NCBI GenBank assembly: GCA_044350895.1
Contig: JBILGT010000009.1
Location: 1 to 44,111 of the forward strand
Direction: 5' to 3'
DNA length: 44,111 bases
Source: OMIS01 sp044350895
Lineage (GTDB): Bacteria; Patescibacteriota; Microgenomatia; UBA1400; PJMF01
The notes beneath the pieces were generated by a model that saw nothing but the letters and a program-made list of their open reading frames with translations, was not told where the DNA came from and did not search any database. Of this stretch, positions 1 through 8,303 are shown piece by piece (within the stretch, counting starts at the first letter, position 1; every line of letters begins with the position of its first letter). The position numbers were made by a program, and so were the translations under genes.

Positions 1-908
1 AAAGTTAAACATGCAGCTACAGCACCAATAAGCTGACCATAACCCAAAAAATATGACATGTCGTTATATGACCATGGTCCGGAATTACCATATCCCCAGT
101 ATGGTTTAATCAGTTGCTTGATATACCCAAAGTGATTGGCGTAGTCAAAATAGCCTTCCGTTATTTCTGAAATATTTGTATATTTTTGTTCAAGAACTGC
201 GGGAAAAATATAAAATGCACAAAGTAGTAGTGCTGTAATGGCACAACCAAATAGAGATATGCTTGCTTTGACTTTGTTTTTACCAAATAGCAAGAGATAT
301 CCTGTCACAACAATAGGTACTGTCAAAGCAAAAACGAGTGCTGTCAAATTGTGGCTCAGTAGCATTGCTACCAGACCTAAGATAAAAATGTACGTCCCCC
401 ATTTTTTTCCTTTAATAACCCAAATAGCACCAACAACTGCCCAAGGTAGTGCCATCATCCCCCACACTTCACTCAATGCTCCTCGAACAAAGAGGTCTAC
501 CGCCCGATACGGGGCAAGTGCTGCTGCTACGGCGCATACCAAACCAGCATGTTTGTTCCACAAAGTTTCACCCAGCAAATACATACCAAAAAAGGTTACA
601 ACAGTTGGTAGTATCATTAGGATTTTCATAGTTATTGACCATGAAAATCCTGTTATATATAGAATCGAACCGACATAGTATGGGAATGGTGCGTAAAACT
701 CAAACACTGGCATACCATACCCTCTGCCAAAATTTTGAGTCCATCTGACAGGAAAATGTCCATCGAGTAGTGCGCGACTCATTTCAGCGACACGTGCAGC
801 ATGGATGGTATCGTGCAGATGAAAAAGTCCAGAGTGCACCAAAGACCAGCTTGTCGCAGCAATAACAAGAAAAAAGACAAGCCAAAAAAAGTGTTTAAAG
901 GAAATCAT
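1..908 (-). CDS. Multi-TM membrane protein (PTPS-related/YfhO-like), 3' end outside window
   Basis: An open frame of 302 codons starts with ATG at 908 and runs off the left edge without a stop. It begins with a hydrophobic segment (residues 6-26), then a polar loop with HDTIHAARVAEM (32-43), HFPVRW and GRGYGMPVFEFYAPFPYY, followed by a series of membrane segments. That first loop, with its acidic/His start and Pro-Tyr-rich end, is the pattern of the membrane '6-pyruvoyl-tetrahydropterin synthase-related' and YfhO-type proteins, which resemble lipid-linked-sugar glycosyltransferases. The reaction is not known for this group; a role in envelope glycan assembly is inference. It is divergent from the GT39-like gene at 1061. 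No Shine-Dalgarno is evident. The plus-strand ORFs inside it are its shadow. Confidence 0.8.
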   Translation of the reverse strand, partial: MISFKHFFWLVFFLVIAATSWSLVHSGLFHLHDTIHAARVAEMSRALLDGHFPVRWTQNFGRGYGMPVFEFYAPFPYYVGSILYITGFSWSITMKILMILPTVVTFFGMYLLGETLWNKHAGLVCAVAAALAPYRAVDLFVRGALSEVWGMMALPWAVVGAIWVIKGKKWGTYIFILGLVAMLLSHNLTALVFALTVPIVVTGYLLLFGKNKVKASISLFGCAITALLLCAFYIFPAVLEQKYTNISEITEGYFDYANHFGYIKQLIKPYWGYGNSGPWSYNDMSYFLGYGQLIGAVAACLT

Positions 909-989
909 AGTTATAACCAACTATAATTTAAACATGTTATTCCGTATTTTAGTACGAGAACAATAATAGTAGTAACTTCTATTTTCTTC

Positions 990-1016
990 ATAGACAGAAT
1001 AGCTGAAGCTGTCTAT
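990..1016. repeat. Inverted repeat in divergent intergenic region
   Basis: ATAGACAG (990-997) and CTGTCTAT (1009-1016) form a perfect 8-bp inverted repeat around an 11-nt centre. It lies between two divergent membrane-protein genes. No T-run follows, so an operator or mRNA hairpin is more likely than a terminator. The function is inferred from position only. Confidence 0.4.
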
Positions 1017-1060
1017 TGACTCTTCATTTTAGTTTATCTATTCTCAACTAAGCTCATTTT

Positions 1061-2830
1061 GTGCAAATAAAATATTCATTATTATTTTTGTGTGGCCTTA
1101 TATTCATCTCTAACCTGACGATTAAGTTTTTATTCATTACTTCAATACCACCAATCCTCACACATGATGAAATGTACTACACAACTGAGGCTCAAGCGCT
1201 CATAGTGAGTGGTTCTGACACAACTGGGAATTGGAGACCTTGGTACCTTTCACCTGCAAATCCGATCTATTCTGAACTAACTGGGACGGTGACAGCACTT
1301 GGCTTTTTACTTTTTCCGGGTGTTCCTCTGCTAGCGGCAAAATTTGTACCGATATTGTTAGGAAGTGCATTACCGGTGCTGCTCGGTCTCATCAGTTTTC
1401 GTCTCACAAATAACAAAACTGCATTTCTCGCTACTGCTCTACTTGCAACTGGTAACCCATGGATTTTCCAATTTTCGCGTATGGGTTTTGACTCTTTGTT
1501 CAGTAGTTCATTGTACATGCTAGGCCTTGTGCTTTTACTATTTCTTAAGAAATGGAAAATACTCTATTCACTCATTCCATTTACTGTTGGTTTTTATCAG
1601 TATCAAGGACACAAACCATTATTGGCACCACTTGTTATACTCTTCATTCTGTACCTCATCATAGAAAAAGAGTCTTGGAAGTTTTTACCCAAATTTAAAG
1701 TTAAGAACTGGCTTCCCCACATAGCTGTTGCAGTTTTTTGTGTACTTTTAGTAGGGATACACATACTGAGGCTTCCGTATCTATCATCTGCAGTTCGTAT
1801 TAAAGAGACTTTGATTCTTGACCCAGCCACTGCAGCAGAACGCGTCAATATTAACAGGCGTCTCACATTTTCAAATCCATTTATACCTGTATTTGATAAT
1901 AAATATGTGACAACGGTTGAGGCCATGTCAAATAGATTTTTTAGTTCATTCAATTTCTACTGGATTTTTCAACATGGCAACGATCAAGTTGATACATTTG
2001 CAGTAACCAAATTTGGGTTTTTATATGCACTTGATGCAGTTCTCATAATTATTGCTCTGGTTACATTCAAAACTGATCCCAAGTATAAAAAAGAAGCCTT
2101 ACTGATACTTGGCATCATTACGATTGGAACTATTCCAAACATTCTTAAGAACGAAAACTTATGGCTTACATTTAGAGGTGGGTTCATGATCCTTGGAATG
2201 ATTATTCTTGCTGGGATTGGTCTCTTTAAATTTCTACAACGCGTGAATGTAAAAATTTCAACGCTCTTTATTGTACTGTACTGCTGTAATGCCCTCTTCT
2301 TTTTTTATCACTACTTTTTTCAGTATCCATTTAAAACAACTAAGGACATTTTTTTCTATGAACGAGTAGCTGCAAACTATATACACCGAGTACCACATAA
2401 GAAAATCATTATTTATACAACAGAACCAACAACACTATTTAACAGTATACTCACCTACAATAGCTTTATTAGAAAAGAGCTCATACCACAAATTAACACT
2501 GCATTCAAAACAAATGACTTTACTATTGAAAACGTAGTTTTAAAAGCTGGATGCTTCAATACCGATGAACTTAAAAATCTTAATGTTGTAGTTTTTGTTG
2601 ATTACAGAGTAGTGAAATGTTCTGACTCTGTAGAAAACACAGCACTACCTGAATATGCAATTACAATGCAACTCAGTTCACTAATTGATAGTGGGACAGT
2701 GTTTACTGTGTATGGTGATACTTTGTGTAAAGATGTTTCACTTGACCAGTATTCTCATGTGCAGTCAAATGTTTTTAATGTTGAAAAATTAGATACATTC
2801 ACATTTTGCAAATCATTCTTCATTCGCTAA
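1061..2830 (+). CDS. GT39/ArnT-like membrane glycosyltransferase
   Basis: 589 aa with about 11-13 hydrophobic segments. The N-terminal membrane segment is followed at residues 30-40 by PPILTHDEMYY, the acidic HDE loop typical of GT-C enzymes of the dolichyl-phosphate-mannose mannosyltransferase (GT39/ArnT/PMT) type, where the Asp binds the lipid-linked sugar donor. The last 150 residues are less hydrophobic and probably extracytoplasmic. Such enzymes transfer a sugar from a polyprenyl-phosphate carrier to protein or glycan outside the membrane; donor and acceptor cannot be told from sequence. The start is a GTG without a clear ribosome site. The TAA stop is interleaved with the TAG stop of the convergent CorA gene (CTAA, 2827-2830). 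Confidence 0.75.
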   Translation: MQIKYSLLFLCGLIFISNLTIKFLFITSIPPILTHDEMYYTTEAQALIVSGSDTTGNWRPWYLSPANPIYSELTGTVTALGFLLFPGVPLLAAKFVPILLGSALPVLLGLISFRLTNNKTAFLATALLATGNPWIFQFSRMGFDSLFSSSLYMLGLVLLLFLKKWKILYSLIPFTVGFYQYQGHKPLLAPLVILFILYLIIEKESWKFLPKFKVKNWLPHIAVAVFCVLLVGIHILRLPYLSSAVRIKETLILDPATAAERVNINRRLTFSNPFIPVFDNKYVTTVEAMSNRFFSSFNFYWIFQHGNDQVDTFAVTKFGFLYALDAVLIIIALVTFKTDPKYKKEALLILGIITIGTIPNILKNENLWLTFRGGFMILGMIILAGIGLFKFLQRVNVKISTLFIVLYCCNALFFFYHYFFQYPFKTTKDIFFYERVAANYIHRVPHKKIIIYTTEPTTLFNSILTYNSFIRKELIPQINTAFKTNDFTIENVVLKAGCFNTDELKNLNVVVFVDYRVVKCSDSVENTALPEYAITMQLSSLIDSGTVFTVYGDTLCKDVSLDQYSHVQSNVFNVEKLDTFTFCKSFFIR

Positions 2831-3747
2831 AGTAGTTTTTTTCGGTAGAGCAGCCATAAGAATAGTATCGATATTACAATTGTTATTCCAATAATTGTGG
2901 GAAACGCAAACGGATGATTGGATAATGGGATACCGACATTCATTCCATAAAAACTAGCAATCACTGTGGGAATCATCAGTACAACTGAGATTGAAGTGAA
3001 AAATTTTACAACTTGATTAAGGTTATTAGTTAATATTGTGGAGTATGCATTTCGCACATTGGTAACTGATTTCAAACTACTTTTACATCTACTCACAAGC
3101 TGCCCAACTTCAAGAGCAATATCTTCCAAATACTCTGTATCTGAAGCAAAAATAACGTTTTCTTTTTTCTTAAGAAGCAATTGAAAAAACTCGTCTGTTT
3201 GAGTAAAAATATTTAGCAAATCATTAAGTGTATTTTCGAAGTTTACCAGTTTAATAATATCCTTATTCTCTATTTCCTCAACGTTTTGTGTAATTTGATT
3301 TATCTTGTAACTAATTGTATGCAATGCTTGACTAAACTGCATATTAATTTTGGAAAAAATTTCAATAAAAATTGCTGCTGGCTGAGTTGTTAAACTTTTG
3401 GGTGCGCTTGCGGCAACGTCAAAAAGAAACTGAATGGGCTGAGCTGACAAAACAAGCACAAAATTTTTAGTCAGTACAAAAAGAATTGGAATTGTTTTTT
3501 GTGTTGGAGAAGATTGAGAAAGAACCCGGGTAAAAATATAGTAGGTACTATTCTCAACTTCTAGACGAGGTACTTCATACGTATCGAGTCCATCCTTAAG
3601 GTGACCTAGTTCCAGAGAAAGATGATCTTCTAAATATAAAAGTTCATTCTCTGATGGATCCACAACTAGAATTAAAGAATTTTTCTTATAACTAGTGATT
3701 TCCTGTAATTTTTTTTGGGTTGCAAGGTGCTGGTAATATGCGATCAT
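2827..3747 (-). CDS. corA: CorA-family divalent cation transporter
   Basis: 306 aa. The C-terminus has two membrane helices (about 249-267 and 281-301) joined by a loop carrying YGMN (267-270), the GMN selectivity motif of CorA Mg2+/Co2+ channels. The preceding cytoplasmic part is largely helical and Lys/Glu-rich, as expected for the CorA funnel, and the C-terminal RKK after the last helix also fits. Length is normal for the family. The residues after GMN (VGIPLSNHP) differ from the usual acidic loop, so ion preference (Mg2+, Co2+, Ni2+, Zn2+) is open. The stop overlaps the stop of the convergent GT39-like gene by 4 nt. Confidence 0.9.
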   Translation of the reverse strand: MIAYYQHLATQKKLQEITSYKKNSLILVVDPSENELLYLEDHLSLELGHLKDGLDTYEVPRLEVENSTYYIFTRVLSQSSPTQKTIPILFVLTKNFVLVLSAQPIQFLFDVAASAPKSLTTQPAAIFIEIFSKINMQFSQALHTISYKINQITQNVEEIENKDIIKLVNFENTLNDLLNIFTQTDEFFQLLLKKKENVIFASDTEYLEDIALEVGQLVSRCKSSLKSVTNVRNAYSTILTNNLNQVVKFFTSISVVLMIPTVIASFYGMNVGIPLSNHPFAFPTIIGITIVISILFLWLLYRKKLL

Positions 3748-3805
3748 AGCAGTATCCCTTCAAAGCTATTGATATTGTACGAAATACGCATCAGGAGAAA
3801 AATAT

Positions 3806-4030
3806 ATGAACGAAGTAAGTCCAAACCGATCTGAAACTGAACGTGACTATACATTCATCTGGTTACATCCGCAACAAGAAAAAGGGAGACAAAAATGCGT
3901 CGGACTTGAATACAATCCAAAATTTACTAAAAAAGTTTCTGGCATTTCCAAAATGGCAGCACGCGCTATTGCAGAAAATACTCCTGTGATTTGTGAAGGA
4001 TGCGGGAAAAACTATATACTAAAAAAGTAG
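3806..4030 (+). CDS. Small conserved-type hypothetical with C-terminal CxxC
   Basis: 74 aa, not recognised. AGGAG at 3793-3797, 8 nt before the ATG, supports the start and is one of the few good Shine-Dalgarno sites in the window. The protein is basic and ends with CEGCGKNY, a CxxC that could bind metal or be redox active; an earlier single Cys lies in KCVGLEY. No signal peptide or membrane segment. It is divergent from the CorA gene and its TAG stop lies 2 nt from the stop of the convergent gene at 4033. Confidence 0.55.
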   Translation: MNEVSPNRSETERDYTFIWLHPQQEKGRQKCVGLEYNPKFTKKVSGISKMAARAIAENTPVICEGCGKNYILKK

Positions 4031-4032
4031 TA

Positions 4033-4380
4033 TTAAAACAAACGTAGTCGCTTGCTGACTCTATATATCTGAACAAAGCCAAGTACTAACATTGACGAAG
4101 CAACTATATTAACTACTATAAAAAAGACACGAAGTTGATCAACTGGCATAGTTTCATATTGGAAAACTTCTTTTGCCAGAACGGTTAAATATAGAATAAC
4201 GTAACAAACAGTACCTGCGGCAATTTTTTTAAGCCCTGTTCCAAGTTCCCCACCTAATGACTTTGCTGAAAGTACCGCACTCACCAGCACAAACATACTC
4301 GGTATGAGTATGAATAAAAATGAAAGTTTTAGTGGAGTAGAAACTAATTGATATAGTATTTCTGAAATTTCTGAAAACAT
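4033..4380 (-). CDS. Small four-TM membrane protein
   Basis: Not recognised. I choose the ATG at 4380 (115 aa); an in-frame TTG at 4425 directly abuts the upstream gene's stop and would add 15 polar residues. Four hydrophobic segments are visible (LSFLFILIPSMFVLVSAVL, then an ITC-like stretch around AAGTVCYVILYLTVLA, then RVFFIVVNIVASSMLVLGFV). It ends with a basic RVSKRLRLF tail, which suggests an inside C-terminus. It directly follows the gene at 4426 and has a similar size and topology, so the two may form a hetero-oligomer; that is inference. No enzymatic motif is visible. Confidence 0.55.
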   Translation of the reverse strand: MFSEISEILYQLVSTPLKLSFLFILIPSMFVLVSAVLSAKSLGGELGTGLKKIAAGTVCYVILYLTVLAKEVFQYETMPVDQLRVFFIVVNIVASSMLVLGFVQIYRVSKRLRLF

Positions 4381-4425
4381 ATATGTCTTTGTATTAAGAG
4401 TAACGCATTTTTTTTCAATTAGCAA

Positions 4426-4851
4426 TTAAGATTTTTGTACAACATACCATACTGACTGAACCCAGAAATGCTTCATGATGAGTTTTATATATATTGTTAT
4501 AAAAAGTATAAGTATGTATATAAAAATATTTTTAAATTTCTGTGAGAGCATGTTATGAACATACGCTCCCCCCTGATACAAAAAGTAGCAAAATGGTACA
4601 AGTAAACTACTCAAAAAACTTGCTTTTACTGTTGAATAAAATGGTAATTTAAAATTGTATTGCATGTAGGCAATGATGAGTAAGAAAATGTAAACATACA
4701 GAATCAAATACTTTCTTTCTCTAGTGTTCTTCTGCACACATATTTTTCTAAAAAGAACTACGCCACCCAACAGTTCAAGTAAAAAAACTGGGATGCTCAA
4801 AAGCACCACTAGTATACCCGCTTTTGAATACTCTTGTACGGGTAACATCAC
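4426..4851 (-). CDS. Small four-TM membrane protein
   Basis: 141 aa, not recognised. Hydrophobic segments lie at about residues 11-33, 47-62, 78-95 and 107-127, separated by short basic loops (RKICVQKNTRERKY), so it is an integral membrane protein. It is extremely rich in Ile, Leu, Phe and Tyr. The first two codons are both ATG, so the start may be 4851 or 4848. It is the first of two adjacent membrane genes read on the minus strand; the next starts right after its stop. A sensor or transporter subunit is possible but nothing in the sequence decides. Confidence 0.55.
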   Translation of the reverse strand: MMLPVQEYSKAGILVVLLSIPVFLLELLGGVVLFRKICVQKNTRERKYLILYVYIFLLIIAYMQYNFKLPFYSTVKASFLSSLLVPFCYFLYQGGAYVHNMLSQKFKNIFIYILILFITIYIKLIMKHFWVQSVWYVVQKS

Positions 4852-4904
4852 TCCATGCCATCATAGAACCATGAAAAGTATGTTCCAGCCAGTAGTGATG
4901 AATT

Positions 4905-5054
4905 ATGGGCAATGAAGAAATTTTGAGTGAAAAAATCTATCTTCCGCTTTTTCCATTTATTACCTTCCCTGGCTGGCTGTGGGACTATCTCTCTACAAGT
5001 CATATGTTTGTAGCACGAAAAACAGAAGCAAAAAAGTTTACGTATTTCGCATAA
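4905..5054 (+). CDS. Possible 49-aa ORF in an otherwise gene-poor gap
   Basis: An ATG at 4905 opens 49 codons ending in TAA at 5052-5054. The product is aromatic-rich (LPLFPFITFPGWLWDYL) with a basic tail (VARKTEAKKF). There is no Shine-Dalgarno, no homologue I recognise, and its 3' end overlaps the end of the amidase remnant on the other strand. It may be a chance frame or debris of a decayed gene. Confidence 0.15.
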   Translation: MGNEEILSEKIYLPLFPFITFPGWLWDYLSTSHMFVARKTEAKKFTYFA

Positions 5055-5225
5055 GTGTTTCTAAATCAGAGACCGTTTCAATTAAATGTTGAGAGTATAA
5101 AAACTGCAGTATCACATGCACCAAACCTGCAGCTGATTTTTTTGACTGTGCAACAATAATTTTTCTATCACTTGGATTTGTGAGGAAACCTGTTTCTGCA
5201 ATTGCTGCAGTCGTCAATTGTTTAT
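5038..5225 (-). pseudogene. C-terminal remnant of N-acetylmuramoyl-L-alanine amidase (Amidase_3)
   Basis: The minus frame reads KQLTTAAIAETGFLTNPSD and then RKIIVAQSKKSAAGLVHVI. This is the end of the zinc amidase family Amidase_3: the catalytic Glu sits in the '(V/I)ExGFxxN' motif (here AETGFLTN), followed by the 'xxAxxIxxAI' helix. Only about 60 C-terminal residues remain; the zinc ligands (His, Glu, His) and the rest of the domain are absent. The fragment starts where the C39-like gene stops, at a short CAATTG...CAATTG repeat. The frame stays open backward into the C39 gene but that part is out of frame with C39 and has no amidase character. I read it as a deletion scar, probably not translated. 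Confidence 0.6.
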
Positions 5226-6334
5226 TCAATTGAAAAAACCAGATTTGAATTATATTTTCTAGCAAGAGCGAACTCGGCTTCAGCTTGGACAGTTTGCCCC
5301 TGTTTTTGGTATATAAAACCACGGATATAGTAGAGCTCAGAAAACGCCCTATTTTGATTTTGCAAAATTGAATCAGTCAGAGCAAAAACCCGATCATACT
5401 TGCCAAGTTGGTAGTAGGCCATGATCGGCTCAATTTGATACCAGAGCATTCTTCTGGGTAGTTTTGACTCAATAGCTTCAAAAGCCGTAATTGAACCCTC
5501 AAAGTCACCAAGATGATATAAAGCTACAGATCTATTGAACTGTGCATAGATATCAGTAGGATCTGCACGTACTGCAGTTTCAGCTGCTTGTGCGGCCTCT
5601 GTCCACGCTGCAGTTTCATTGGTGTGATCACCCAGGATTGCTGCTGCAATATCTTTTTTTTCTTCAGGAATTAAAACGAGGTATTCATAATTAAATGCTT
5701 TCCATAAAGATGTAAAAGCAGCATATGAGTACCTCAAATTTTTACCTTGTAATGAGTCGTCTTGAATAATTTCTTGAGCGGTCTCGTCATAACCAGTTAT
5801 AACTCTATAGTGACCGATATCATCACCTTCCTTAAGCCACGTTCTTGTTATAACTGGAATATCACTACTGATGAATTGTTTAATCAACTGAATATTTCCA
5901 ACTGGCCTATGATAGACAGTGAACCCATACTCGCTTGCTTTGTTTGCAAGTTCATCAAGTGTTACAGATTTATCATCATTGTCACCTCTGGGATGTTGAA
6001 AAGGTCGTAAAGCCGCACCGAGCTCTTGTTGACTCACGGTAATTCCATAATGTGACAATGTCATTGCCAGTGAAGCAGGTCCACAGTTATTAAATGTTTG
6101 AAACATCTGAGTACCATTTGTTAAAACCTTTGTGGCCGGCAGCTGACTGACTAGTGCAGGAGTAGCTGTGGGATCAGGATGTGGTACTGGTGTCGATTCA
6201 ATAAGTTGCTGCAGTGCAGTGGGCCTGACAACTGTTCTGGTTTCATGTGGTCGCAGTTCATAGGCAATGAGTAGCACTACTCCAATGATTAACAAAAAAA
6301 CTATAGTAGTCTTACTGATACCGACCTGTGACAT
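5222..6334 (-). CDS. C39-like cysteine peptidase with TPR tail, membrane anchored
   Basis: 370 aa. Residues 8-25 are an N-terminal membrane anchor or uncleaved signal, followed by a Pro/Thr-rich spacer. The papain-like C39_2 domain has Cys84 in FNNCGPASLAM, His175 in DIGHYRVITGYD and Asp192/193 in QDDSLQG, the expected Cys-His-Asp order. From about residue 205 to the end there are TPR-like helical pairs (AAQAAETAVRADPTDIYAQF; YQLGKYDRVFALTDSI). The protein is likely outside the membrane and cleaves peptides or cell-wall cross-links; the substrate is unknown. ATG at 6334 lies 6 nt after a TATACT box. The end abuts a fragment of an amidase gene. Confidence 0.8.
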   Translation of the reverse strand: MSQVGISKTTIVFLLIIGVVLLIAYELRPHETRTVVRPTALQQLIESTPVPHPDPTATPALVSQLPATKVLTNGTQMFQTFNNCGPASLAMTLSHYGITVSQQELGAALRPFQHPRGDNDDKSVTLDELANKASEYGFTVYHRPVGNIQLIKQFISSDIPVITRTWLKEGDDIGHYRVITGYDETAQEIIQDDSLQGKNLRYSYAAFTSLWKAFNYEYLVLIPEEKKDIAAAILGDHTNETAAWTEAAQAAETAVRADPTDIYAQFNRSVALYHLGDFEGSITAFEAIESKLPRRMLWYQIEPIMAYYQLGKYDRVFALTDSILQNQNRAFSELYYIRGFIYQKQGQTVQAEAEFALARKYNSNLVFSIE

Positions 6335-6340
6335 AGTCGT

Positions 6341-6346
6341 AGTATA
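6341..6346 (-). promoter_or_regulatory. -10 box for the C39-like gene (near-leaderless)
   Basis: TATACT on the minus strand ends 6 nt before the ATG at 6334. With a start about 7 nt after the box, the mRNA would begin at or next to the ATG. No clear -35 at 17 nt; TTTACA lies 20 nt upstream. Confidence 0.45.
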
Positions 6347-6394
6347 CCTGCTACTACTAAGTTCTGTGTAAAGACCAACTGTATAAGAATATTT

Positions 6395-7088
6395 CTAAAT
6401 ATTTGGATTAAGTATAAGTGAAATAATACTAAAGTCTGCAGGTTTATCAAAATATCCTGTGAGTGTTGTTTGTTCACTCACTGACACTGGACGTTCCATA
6501 ACAACTAGTCCATTTGACTGTTGCTTTGATGTTTTAGCTGAAAGTGCAACAATTTCACGAGTACCTTCTTGGGAAGAATTCACAGCGTCACCAGTCAGTG
6601 CAGCAGCATATACCACTGAGCCAGCTTGAGTAGGTAGCTGCAGCGAATAATTATTCTTTTCTACACCACTTTTACAGGTAGTATCATCTAACCCATTACT
6701 ATTAAGTAGTGAGATTTCGAGACAGGTTGATCACTGCGCACATCACTATACTTTGTGACGGATATAAGCGTTGGTACAGACGTTTTATTTTTTAGCTCTG
6801 CTGTTACTCTTCCAGATTGTTTTGGTGAACCAAATGCTGTCCAAACTTCTAGCTTCTTTTTTCCTGTCCAAAGCAAGACCGTCAATACTTACCACAGTTG
6901 TTTCTCCTGAGTGTGCAATAGCGGCAATATACAGTTGATTCTGACCACTAGTGAGTTCTTGTTCCGTTATAACATGTAAAGATTTTGTAGCGCTGCCAGA
7001 TATCCAAGAGTCAAAACTCCCACAATTTGAAAGCCAAGTTTTTGAAACATTGTCTTTGAGCTAGTTTGAGGTTTTTTAATAGCTGGCA
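6395..7088 (-). pseudogene. Frameshifted surface/secreted protein gene
   Basis: A single protein can be read only by changing frame. From 7088 (ATG, MPAIKKPQTS) a frame with a hydrophobic stretch (LGFQIVGVLTLGYLAAL) stops at about 6967. A second frame, overlapping it from about 7045, gives SFDSWISGSATKS, TEQELTSGQNQLYIAAIAHS and TVVSIDGLALD. At an AGGAAAAAAG run near 6860 it continues in another frame as KKLEVWTAFGSPKQSG and TLISVTKYSDV, stopping at 6688. A third shift near 6720 gives LLNSNGLDDTTCKSG and ends at 6395 (LILNPNI). The joined pattern resembles the beta-sandwich surface proteins of the type 'NxLxVxISxSG...VSxVxxxGxxLxxxxK'. At least two clean frameshifts are visible plus a broken 5' end. 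Confidence 0.65.
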
Positions 7089-7123
7089 TGCATCTATTAG
7101 GCTATGCCGTTTTGCTCTACAAG

Positions 7124-8212
7124 TCAATACAAATGTTGTTTATAAAATATCACTGTACGTTGCATTGCTTGATTAAAACTTTCACCTGTTATATTGTGCC
7201 CACCTGATGGATATTCATACAACTCATGTACGATACCAGTGTTGTTCAGTAGTGCGTTAAGGTTCCTGCTATATCCAACATCCACCACAGTATCATTAAC
7301 AGCATGATGAATTTGTATGGCTCCTTGTAAATCATTCAAATAATTAGTTGGCGCAACTTGCTGCCAAAAGGGACTATCTGGACTAAACTCACCATGTGCT
7401 TCAAACAGTTGTCGTCTTTTTTTCTGTCGCTCTGGATCATTTTGTTGAGGCTGATAGCTTGCATCACTAATGCCATATACTTGAAAGTCAGCATACGAAT
7501 AAACAGCACCCGCCCAAATTACTACTGCAGGAATTTCAGGCTTAACTGCAAAACTGCGCATGGTTACATTTCCTGCCATACTGTGACCCCAAAGACCAAT
7601 TGCTTGGGGATTAACAAAATTACTGTTTTGGAGCGCAGAATATGCATGGAGTACGTCACTGATATAATCAGAAGAATAGTATGCGCCACTTGCTGCACCT
7701 TCAGAGGCATCGTGACCACGCAAGTCAATCTTGAACACAACAAAACCATTTCGCGCCAGGTAATCAACAAAGGCTACATACTGCCCTTCAGTTTTATACT
7801 GTTTGGGTGGAATATAGCCATGAACAAATACAACTGCCGGCCACCCCTCTGCTGGTTTATCACCTTTGGGTTGGGTGAGTAGTCCATTCACTTTGAGACT
7901 ATCCGATGTATATGAAGTTCGGTATGCAGTGTAGGTACTTGTTTCACGAGATTTGGTTAGTTCACCCAAAGCACTTTCATATGTTTTTTCTCTCAAATAC
8001 GGAATAGTTAGTTCTGCAAAAGGCAGTGGTGTAGCCTCAGGCACTGTACGTTCACTCAGCTTTTGGTTTATTGCAGCAGTCGCTGGTTCTACTTCGTTCT
8101 CAACTGATTTAGCAAGATGCAGTCCAATGAAGAATCCCAAACAAATCACTAAACCAATTACAATTTTTTTGATTGTGTTATGTGATATTTCTTCAAGGTA
8201 CGAATGTTGCAT
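7124..8212 (-). CDS. Membrane-anchored alpha/beta hydrolase (dienelactone hydrolase/S9-like)
   Basis: 362 aa from ATG 8212; a TTG at 8227 would add five residues, but AAGAGG just before 8212 favours the ATG. An N-terminal membrane segment (KIVIGLVICLGFFIGLHLA) anchors an extracytoplasmic hydrolase. Numbered from the TTG, the nucleophile Ser216 lies in GLWGHSMAGN, the oxyanion region in VFVHGYIPP, Asp312 in HHAVNDTVV and His344 in YPSGGHN. This is a complete Ser-Asp-His triad of the acyl-aminoacyl peptidase/dienelactone hydrolase type. Substrate may be a peptide or ester. The downstream neighbour is the broken surface-protein gene; upstream is the broken histidine kinase. Confidence 0.85.
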   Translation of the reverse strand: MQHSYLEEISHNTIKKIVIGLVICLGFFIGLHLAKSVENEVEPATAAINQKLSERTVPEATPLPFAELTIPYLREKTYESALGELTKSRETSTYTAYRTSYTSDSLKVNGLLTQPKGDKPAEGWPAVVFVHGYIPPKQYKTEGQYVAFVDYLARNGFVVFKIDLRGHDASEGAASGAYYSSDYISDVLHAYSALQNSNFVNPQAIGLWGHSMAGNVTMRSFAVKPEIPAVVIWAGAVYSYADFQVYGISDASYQPQQNDPERQKKRRQLFEAHGEFSPDSPFWQQVAPTNYLNDLQGAIQIHHAVNDTVVDVGYSRNLNALLNNTGIVHELYEYPSGGHNITGESFNQAMQRTVIFYKQHLY

Positions 8213-8303
8213 GTATGCCCTCTTCAAGCTCTTTACATTTTACTAAATAATTAACGTTTTGAATCGATGAAAATCGTATTGATTTTGTAAGATTGCTGGA
8301 ATG

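Noticed and set aside
238..678. 146-aa plus-strand ORF near the left edge
   Set aside because: It is the antisense shadow of the membrane protein at 1-908, whose minus frame is open throughout and has clear family motifs.
6841..6880. Programmed frameshift in the surface-protein gene
   Set aside because: The needed shift is +1 at this run, a second shift and a broken start also exist, so decay or error explains it better than recoding.
7358..7882. 174-aa plus-strand ORF
   Set aside because: Antisense to the alpha/beta hydrolase gene, which has a complete catalytic triad; the plus product has no recognisable features.
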